A stretch of 64,000 nt of DNA, from positions 1-64,000 of the forward strand of contig JAPMTY010000007.1 in assembly GCA_026552835.1 (NCBI GenBank). Reading direction: 5' to 3'. The DNA is from Candidatus Methanoperedens sp. Lineage in GTDB: Archaea; Halobacteriota; Methanosarcinia; Methanosarcinales; Methanoperedenaceae. Below the pieces are notes generated by a model. The model made no database searches, was not told the origin of the DNA, and saw only the letters and a program-made list of their open reading frames with translations. This document shows, piece by piece, positions 58,960-64,000 of this stretch. The stretch's first letter is position 1; each line of letters opens with the position of its first letter. Both the position numbers and the translations under genes were made by a program.

Positions 58960-59326
58960 TTTCGCTCCTAAAGATGACTTCGTAGATAGGTTTCTTCATT
59001 CCAGCCATTCTGGCCCGCATGTTTGCGCTGCCAGCAGATTTTCCATCCCAAATGAGAAGCAGGGCGTCGCCATAGACAGCCATTTCAGCATTCCTACGCG
59101 GTCCCGCTCCATTGCCGTACTTTTTCCAGTCAGCTGGGAATTCCTTGTACTTGAACCCTTGGGAATAAGCGAAATCGTGCGCCGCTCGGTCGGCGCCCGT
59201 AGGACAGCCACCAGCAACGATCTCGTCGTCTGGAACGACCAACGAAACCTTGTGAGCCCACAGAGCGCCCTCAATGAGTTCCTGATCTACGTCTAGATGT
59301 CTAGAGCCAGCAATGACGAGTTTCAT
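58952..59326 (-). CDS. SLOG-domain (DUF2493/YspA-like) protein
   Basis: A 124-residue Rossmann-like protein. MKLVIAGSRHLDVDQE, VAGGCPTGADRAAHDFA (nucleotide-binding loop) and GPRRNAEMAVYGDALLLIWDGKSAGSANM are the SLOG/DUF2493 pattern. SLOG proteins bind nucleotides or NAD-derived ligands, and several act as sensors in defence systems. Placed between the Pnk and the RlaP-like gene, it may sense a nucleotide signal linked to RNA damage (inference). Confidence 0.75.
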   Translation of the reverse strand: MKLVIAGSRHLDVDQELIEGALWAHKVSLVVPDDEIVAGGCPTGADRAAHDFAYSQGFKYKEFPADWKKYGNGAGPRRNAEMAVYGDALLLIWDGKSAGSANMRARMAGMKKPIYEVIFRSENV

Positions 59327-60342
59327 CCATCCCTCTTCACAATGTTACTGTACAGGTTGTACACATAATCATTTGCCCATTCGTAGTCGGGCTCATCTCT
59401 GAGAGTAGAATGTCCGTGTGCTTCAGTCAACTCCAAAAGACCCTGCTCGATCATAGCGTAGACTTCTTTATCCTCCATTGCCTGGGTTTGACCAGAAGTC
59501 TTGATTTTGAGCAAAAGCTCCCTTTCAGGCCTCGGAAACGTTACCTTGCCCGTTTTAAGCAGCTCCAGAGCCTCGTGATTGACCCTAACGGCATGGGACA
59601 GGGCCTTCCAGTCTACTCCACCTGCTAAATGAGCCTTTTTGGCCCTTTGGCCGTATTCAGCCAGGATTTTGCCGTAGCACTCTTTGATGATCTTGATTGG
59701 GGTCTGAAAGGCCATTTTCCGACCACAAACGTGCAAGTGAGGCATCATATCGACCTTGTTCGGCCCTGGCACCATTACCACTTCAACGAGAGGGGTTCTT
59801 TCAAGGGAGATAAGCTCTTTACACTCATCCACCAAGGCATAGACCTGCTTATCGTACTGAGCAAGCCTGTCCCATTGAGGCAACGACTCAAGGAGGACCA
59901 TGGTACGCTTCAGGGCGTCCATTCGAGAGCCCTTAATGCCATACTTAGCCGCCTGCTGGCGAGCATAACCCACAAAAGCGTTTACGTTCCTGGTCAACAA
60001 GCGCTCCTTGTTCATATGGAGGTCCATCATGACACCCCTGCCAAGCAGGCTGCACTCCGTGTAGGAACTTTCTGTCGCAAAGAACATATCTAGCGCCCAG
60101 GTCTGACCAGCCATCAAATCGTCGAGGAAGCGATCAAGGCTGAAAACCTCAATATCCACGTCTTCCTTGTTGTTGCGCTCACAGTGCTTTTTCTTGCGGC
60201 TGATGCAATCCACCTTCTTGTAGGTGTGCAGGACGATCTCTCTAGCCGTGGGTACATAGATAGACTTGTAATCCAGATCAGATTCTGGAGTATCCGTTCC
60301 ATACAGGTGAGAACCAAATTTGATTTCGAGAAGCTTGTTCAA
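59323..60342 (-). CDS. RlaP-type nucleotidyltransferase
   Basis: A 339-residue protein with the Pol-beta-like active site GSHLYGTDTPESDLD (G10-S11, D22 and D24), and a third acidic residue in EDVDIEVFSL. This is the RlaP family (RNA ligase-associated nucleotidyltransferases), which fits its place beside the RNA ligase and Pnk. The C-terminal 250 residues are helical. It would transfer a nucleotide to RNA ends or to another target. It overlaps both neighbours by 4 bases. Confidence 0.75.
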   Translation of the reverse strand: MNKLLEIKFGSHLYGTDTPESDLDYKSIYVPTAREIVLHTYKKVDCISRKKKHCERNNKEDVDIEVFSLDRFLDDLMAGQTWALDMFFATESSYTECSLLGRGVMMDLHMNKERLLTRNVNAFVGYARQQAAKYGIKGSRMDALKRTMVLLESLPQWDRLAQYDKQVYALVDECKELISLERTPLVEVVMVPGPNKVDMMPHLHVCGRKMAFQTPIKIIKECYGKILAEYGQRAKKAHLAGGVDWKALSHAVRVNHEALELLKTGKVTFPRPERELLLKIKTSGQTQAMEDKEVYAMIEQGLLELTEAHGHSTLRDEPDYEWANDYVYNLYSNIVKRDG

Positions 60343-60806
60343 TACGCCTTCCCTTCGGCATCTTCTTGGTACGCGACCAAATCCTTCATCAGAATTTCTT
60401 GAGCCTCTTCGACTCCCACAAACCGTTCTACCACGAAGCCAGGCTTATAGGTAGACAAATATTGTCGGACTTCTTCAATGAGTTCTTTTTCTGCTGCTTC
60501 GGGAATGTCGGAACGAACGAACTTGGCGATCACCTTATCGTCTGAATCGCCATTATCGTTACAAATGAACGCACCAAGAACCTTCAGCTTTACCTTGGTG
60601 AGCGGATAGATGGGGTATTTACCCAGAATGCAAACGTCTAGCGGATCACCGTCTCCGTGCAAGGTATGGGGAATGTAGCCGTAGTTGTATGGAAGTTCAG
60701 CTGGAAGCGGCCTGTCGATGATCAACTGGCCAGTTTGCTTATCTACTTCGTATTTGTACCAAGACCCAAAGGGGATCTCGACGATTGCTTCAACATCAAA
60801 AGCCAT
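60339..60806 (-). CDS. ppa: inorganic pyrophosphatase
   Basis: A 155-residue family I pyrophosphatase. DGDPLDV (D52, D54, D57) is the metal-binding signature; EIPFGSWYKYE and LPYNYGYIPHTL precede it, and KPGFVVERFVG is near the end. It removes PPi from polymerase and ligase reactions, driving DNA synthesis. ATG 60806 has AGGGAAAG before it and is preferred to 60821. Confidence 0.9.
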   Translation of the reverse strand: MAFDVEAIVEIPFGSWYKYEVDKQTGQLIIDRPLPAELPYNYGYIPHTLHGDGDPLDVCILGKYPIYPLTKVKLKVLGAFICNDNGDSDDKVIAKFVRSDIPEAAEKELIEEVRQYLSTYKPGFVVERFVGVEEAQEILMKDLVAYQEDAEGKAY

Positions 60807-60945
60807 CTCTTTCCCTTTCATGAGGGGCTAGGAACATTTGGTGCATGGTGTAGAACAGACCGATCAAAACGAACACGAACGCGACCGAAAAGTATTCGGT
60901 TCTAGTGACTAGAATGGGATTACTTAGGATCTGGGCGCCCAGCAT
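60796..60945 (-). CDS. tiny membrane protein
   Basis: A 49-residue protein with one membrane segment (SVAFVFVLIGLFYTMHQMF). The start ATG 60945 lies within the end of the upstream gene and the end overlaps ppa. It is similar in layout to the gene at 55395. Function unknown. Confidence 0.5.
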   Translation of the reverse strand: MLGAQILSNPILVTRTEYFSVAFVFVLIGLFYTMHQMFLAPHERERDGF

Positions 60946-61240
60946 CTTCGCCTCCAAACGTCTTGTCCATATCTTCCGCTGCCTTTTCCTGGTAGGGAAC
61001 AAGTTCTTTTTTGACCTGGGAAATCAGGTCATCACCTTCAACCAAGGCCGCGTGCTCAAGGGCTTCGTGGAAGTACTCTTCGCCGATACTCCAACAAGCA
61101 AGCTTCTTCGAGCCAGTTTCGGATAGGCAATTCTCGAAACTAGCCGCCGCACGGCTGGCCCACTTCCAGGCCGTCTCAGTCTGAATCTGATTCAGATTCT
61201 TCTGGCTGAGTTCCCGCTTCGCTTCTTCCACTTTTAGCAT
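60920..61240 (-). CDS. hypothetical protein
   Basis: A 106-residue helical unknown protein (TETAWKWASRAAASFENCLSE, GEEYFHEALEHAALVEGDDL). Its start lies inside the phosphatase gene (65-base overlap), which is long for this genome, so the start may be later. Function unknown. Confidence 0.55.
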   Translation of the reverse strand: MLKVEEAKRELSQKNLNQIQTETAWKWASRAAASFENCLSETGSKKLACWSIGEEYFHEALEHAALVEGDDLISQVKKELVPYQEKAAEDMDKTFGGEDAGRPDPK

Positions 61241-61604
61241 CGTATTTCTCCTTGATCATTTTCATCAGCTCAGGGTCACGGTACGGAAACGAGTCTGGAA
61301 TGCCCAAAGCAATGACTGGTGTTTTCGTAAGACCAAGCTTCTTTAGCTTATCGTTGAGCCTTTCTTCCTGCTCCTCGTTCATGCAAACAATTTCCTGTGC
61401 CCAGTGCAGAAGAATCTCGTCTACGGCGACAAGTGCATGGCCAGTATCAAGGCCTGCGGCGCGAGTGTTGAAATTGTACGGCTCTTGAGAAAGAACAACC
61501 GCAGTAGTCGGCGACCTAAGCAGGCCCGCGCTACACACACAGAGAACTCTCTTGTACTTTCCCTGCCACGGATTACTGGCATTGTAAATTCTGTTTCTAT
61601 CCAT
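61176..61604 (-). CDS. protein tyrosine phosphatase-like protein
   Basis: A 142-residue protein with the CX5R active site C24-SAGLL-R30 in VLCVCSAGLLRSPT, and an acid loop candidate IPDSFPYRD. It resembles small predicted phosphatases related to low-molecular-weight PTPs. It could dephosphorylate a protein or nucleotide. The C-terminus is acidic and likely disordered. Overlaps both neighbours. Confidence 0.7.
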   Translation of the reverse strand: MDRNRIYNASNPWQGKYKRVLCVCSAGLLRSPTTAVVLSQEPYNFNTRAAGLDTGHALVAVDEILLHWAQEIVCMNEEQEERLNDKLKKLGLTKTPVIALGIPDSFPYRDPELMKMIKEKYDAKSGRSEAGTQPEESESDSD

Positions 61605-61770
61605 CGCCGAATACCTCTTTGTATTTGCGCTTCAGAGCATCGTCGTAGACGGCTTTCTCGTCCTCGTTCATATGCCTAGTACGCTCGTGGTAATCACGCT
61701 TATGACGACGAATAGTCTCCATGATTTCGTGATCTTTTCTGATTTCAGCTTCCTCGTTAGGTCTTCCCAT
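61597..61770 (-). CDS. small charged protein
   Basis: A 57-residue frame (MGRPNEEAEIRKDHEIMETI...), starting at ATG 61770 and ending in an 8-base overlap with the phosphatase start. It is highly charged and helical (RRHKRDYHERTRHMNEDEKA). Function unknown. Confidence 0.5.
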   Translation of the reverse strand: MGRPNEEAEIRKDHEIMETIRRHKRDYHERTRHMNEDEKAVYDDALKRKYKEVFGDG

Positions 61771-61777
61771 AAGTCAA

Positions 61778-63403
61778 CTATAGTCCACAAACTCCGTTTA
61801 CGCAATCTCTTTCTTGTTCTTCAAAGACTTTTCCTTCATCCTGCAACGCCTCCTCCAGATCAACCCTAGTAAGGGGCTGACCACCACGACATCCGTCAGG
61901 ATAAACAGTAAAACCGCGTAGGCGTTTGGCATATTTCAATAGTGTAGCAGAGTTTTTCTCAAGAGAGGACTCATTATTAGTGGCAGATCCCCAAGAAGGA
62001 ACGTTGCACGTGCTAGAAATCGACATATCGACGTAATTTTGCACGTCGGCCTGGAATTTGACTCGCTGTTTGAACGTCAAATCTCCAGAATCCTTGATAT
62101 TTTCTATTTTGACGCCCTGATCAAGCAGTCTTTTCACGGAACCATCGACCACGTACTGGTAAACCCACTTTTGTTCCTTCAGGTAGCGCCTTTTATACGC
62201 TTTACAGAACAGCGGCTCAATGCCAGTCGTGGTTTCTGCGATAATTCCGATCGTTCCAGTCGGAGCAATGGCTCGGACACCCTTCGGGACCGAAACTCCA
62301 AGCTGTTTTGCGCCGATGAAGGCTGCCGAGTCACTTTCCTGCTCATAAACCGACAAAAGTTTGTGCAATTCTGGCGTAACCTCATAATCACATCCTCTGG
62401 CCATGAGCCATTCGTGAATTCCACCAAGACCAAGGCCAATTCGATTGTTCTTTACGCCCACTTCTCTGATTCTTTGGGTCGGAACATCGCTGTAGATACC
62501 GCCGCAGAGCAGAAAAAGGGTAGAAAGCTTGGTAGTTTCGGCCAAATCTCTCTTGTCTCTCATTCGATTCAGCCAAATTGTGCCCAGGTTGCACTTGTCA
62601 GAGTCGTCTTCGCTGACAACTTCGGTGCATGCGTTGCGCAGACACTCATTGTCCTTGCGAAAATTGAAGCTCATTCCAGGTTCAGCGCTCTGGAAAGCCT
62701 GTTTGCAGTTCTCAAGCCAGACGGATTTGGCCCACTGGTGCTTGGGATGGCCCTCATTTTCGATGGCGATGAAGAATTCCGTGTCATAGACGACTGAAAT
62801 GTTCGTCCCTTCCATCGGAAGAGGGAAATTTAGGTCGGCCAGTTTGGCCGCTTTAAGCTCTGGACTGTAGTCCTTGAGATGCATGAACTTGAAGATATCT
62901 GGATGCCACCAAGCAAGGCCTGCCCAAATAGCAGAGCGTCTTGCTCCGCCTTGCATGATGTAGCGACCGCTCTCATTGATCATGTTCATGAGCGCAATTG
63001 GCCCTGTAGCCTTGCCACCAGTGCGTCTGATCAGCGAACCCTCTTCTCGAAGCTTAGAGTATTCACCACCAATACCGCCGCCCGTCATGAGAGATGCCGT
63101 GGCCTTGTGTTGCAGATCAGCCCAACCCTCACGGCTGTCCTCTGCGCGGAACAAAAAGCAGTTGTTGACCTGATGGAACTCACGCCCTGCGGCATATAGA
63201 TAACGACCACCAGGGATGAACTTGCGTTCCAAGATAATGTTGTAGATTTTTTCTTTTGTTTTACTATCCAAAAGTTGAGAGCAGACAGCTTCAGTGACGC
63301 GCTTGGCCGTGTCGTCCCAGGTCTCTACTCCGTCTTTTGAATATTTTTGAAGGTAAATGTCGTGCGCAAACTTGGTCGAAAAGACATCAAAGCCGTTCTT
63401 CAT
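61778..63403 (-). CDS. nrdJ: class II ribonucleotide reductase (adenosylcobalamin-dependent)
   Basis: A 541-residue NrdJ-type enzyme that reduces ribonucleotides to deoxyribonucleotides. QVNNCFLFRAEDS holds the first redox Cys; NACTEVVSEDDSDKCNLGT matches the NPCGE...CNLG block with the thiyl Cys and Glu; APTGTIGIIAETTTGIEP is the phosphate-binding loop; the last residues CVNGVCGL carry the C-terminal Cys pair. No ATP cone is present. ATG 63403 has AAGGAT before it and is preferred to TTG 63418. It needs host B12. Confidence 0.9.
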   Translation of the reverse strand: MKNGFDVFSTKFAHDIYLQKYSKDGVETWDDTAKRVTEAVCSQLLDSKTKEKIYNIILERKFIPGGRYLYAAGREFHQVNNCFLFRAEDSREGWADLQHKATASLMTGGGIGGEYSKLREEGSLIRRTGGKATGPIALMNMINESGRYIMQGGARRSAIWAGLAWWHPDIFKFMHLKDYSPELKAAKLADLNFPLPMEGTNISVVYDTEFFIAIENEGHPKHQWAKSVWLENCKQAFQSAEPGMSFNFRKDNECLRNACTEVVSEDDSDKCNLGTIWLNRMRDKRDLAETTKLSTLFLLCGGIYSDVPTQRIREVGVKNNRIGLGLGGIHEWLMARGCDYEVTPELHKLLSVYEQESDSAAFIGAKQLGVSVPKGVRAIAPTGTIGIIAETTTGIEPLFCKAYKRRYLKEQKWVYQYVVDGSVKRLLDQGVKIENIKDSGDLTFKQRVKFQADVQNYVDMSISSTCNVPSWGSATNNESSLEKNSATLLKYAKRLRGFTVYPDGCRGGQPLTRVDLEEALQDEGKVFEEQERDCVNGVCGL

Positions 63404-63439
63404 CGCGATCCTTGTCAACTACAGCTACTGGCTAGTTTT

Positions 63440-63721
63440 CTAAATTTTTTTGAGTTCTTCTCTAACTCTATCACGCTCTTTTCGCTGAGTACGAAAAAAT
63501 GAGATGAAATAAAAAAGCGCATTCACAAAAAATCCAAACTTGAGAAAATCTTCTGAATCAACGAAGCGCTTGTAGATTTCGATGACGGCAACGTCCGCTG
63601 CCAGGAGTAGACACATCGCAGTAAAGCTGTACTTGAGCATGAACCAAGTCGATCCCTTGTAGATCTGGAAGGCCTTCTTCTTTTGCTCTGGCGTCAAACT
63701 TTTCCACTGGTCGTATTCCAT
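63440..63721 (-). CDS. small membrane protein
   Basis: A 93-residue protein starting at ATG 63721 (TAATG overlap). The N-terminus is soluble (MEYDQWKSLTPEQKKKAFQIY) and two membrane segments follow (MLKYSFTAMCLLLAADVAVI, FFVNALFYFISFF), with a charged C-terminus. Function unknown. Confidence 0.6.
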   Translation of the reverse strand: MEYDQWKSLTPEQKKKAFQIYKGSTWFMLKYSFTAMCLLLAADVAVIEIYKRFVDSEDFLKFGFFVNALFYFISFFRTQRKERDRVREELKKI

Positions 63722-64000
63722 TATCTCCACCTAGTCTTTCCGCGTTTGCCTGGCGGTTTCTTGAAGCTGTATTCTCCATCGTGACCCTTTGCGGCAGCCA
63801 AAACCTTGTCCGACATTTTTTCTTTCGGAGGAGGCGGTGCGCCAATGACGCCAGACAGAAACATATAAACGTCCTGAAAGGCAGTCTGAGGATCTTTCAC
63901 TTTCATGAAACCAAAACTTTTTAGGCAAGGATTGAGAATCAACTTCTCATCGTCACCAAGAACAAAAGTAGGGACCTTGAAGGCGTGAAAAATTTCCTCG
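63721..64000 (-). CDS. hypothetical protein (5' end cut by window)
   Basis: The frame is open to the window edge and reads EEIFHAFKVPTFVLGDDEKL before the first in-frame start at 63942, so the true start lies beyond base 64000. The visible part has a Pro-rich linker (GAPPPPKEK) and a basic tail (KKPPGKRGKTRWR). No function seen. Confidence 0.55.
   Translation of the reverse strand, partial: EEIFHAFKVPTFVLGDDEKLILNPCLKSFGFMKVKDPQTAFQDVYMFLSGVIGAPPPPKEKMSDKVLAAAKGHDGEYSFKKPPGKRGKTRWR

Noticed and set aside
63404..63418. TTG start for the ribonucleotide reductase
   Set aside because: ATG 63403 has AAGGAT at correct distance, so the TTG frame extension is part of the leader.
1..64000. CRISPR arrays, insertion sequences, integrase or attachment sites
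   Set aside because: No regularly spaced repeats, transposase motifs, integrase genes or obvious att-like repeats were seen.

Overview
The window is one continuous piece of a large tailed-phage genome, most likely a contractile-tailed (myovirus-type) phage of a Gram-negative host. The evidence for a phage is a baseplate J/gp6-like protein, a gp25-like lysozyme-fold domain, a gp5-like spike, a tape measure protein, a tail-fibre operon, UvsX, a gp32-like SSB and a DnaB-like helicase. Packing is dense: genes are often joined by ATGA, TAATG or TAGTG overlaps. A Gram-negative host is suggested by two lipoproteins with lipoboxes and a PagL-like outer-membrane barrel. The first and last genes run off the window. 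No gene-free stretch exceeds about 250 bases. I saw no canonical tRNA, CRISPR array or insertion sequence.

Layout. 1-10783 (+) is a replication and recombination block: SSB (partial), UvsX, a possible sigma-like protein, a DnaB/gp41-like helicase and an AEP-type primase, followed by a HEXXH protein, a CYTH triphosphatase-fold protein, small unknowns and a PLP aminotransferase. A 219-nt structured RNA candidate lies between uvsX and the sigma-like gene. 10780-23761 (-) is the tail-fibre operon: HNH endonuclease, a collagen-containing fibre protein, three more fibre proteins, a glycine-rich adhesin-like protein, a tail-collar protein, and at its 3' end a prolyl-4-hydroxylase-type dioxygenase coupled to a CmcI-type methyltransferase. 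23845-26940 holds small mixed-orientation genes, including the endolysin and a DnaQ-like exonuclease. 26912-38491 (-) and 39906-46691 (-) carry baseplate, spike, hub and tape measure genes, split by a plus-strand protease cassette (38545-39919). 46942-49348 (+) is an accessory cassette with a PagL-like enzyme, dUTPase and a lipoprotein. 49345-64000 (-) is a long operon for nucleotide metabolism (class II RNR, ThyX, dCMP deaminase, GMP-reductase-like enzyme, pyrophosphatase), RNA repair (RNA ligase, Pnk, RlaP-type nucleotidyltransferase, SLOG protein) and many small zinc or membrane proteins.

How it fits together. The dNTP enzymes (RNR, ThyX, dCMP deaminase, dUTPase) would feed the replication proteins at the left. 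The RNA repair block would counter host tRNA-cleaving defences. The structural genes build a long contractile tail with an elaborate fibre set that the phage may modify chemically itself. The most interesting points are two structured RNA candidates (2623-2841 and 50362-50499), a prolyl hydroxylase in the same operon as a collagen-like fibre, a shared extended -10 motif placed so that three mRNAs would be leaderless, and a remnant of a GIY-YIG endonuclease beside the tape measure gene. All functions are inferred by eye from sequence motifs; no database search was run.
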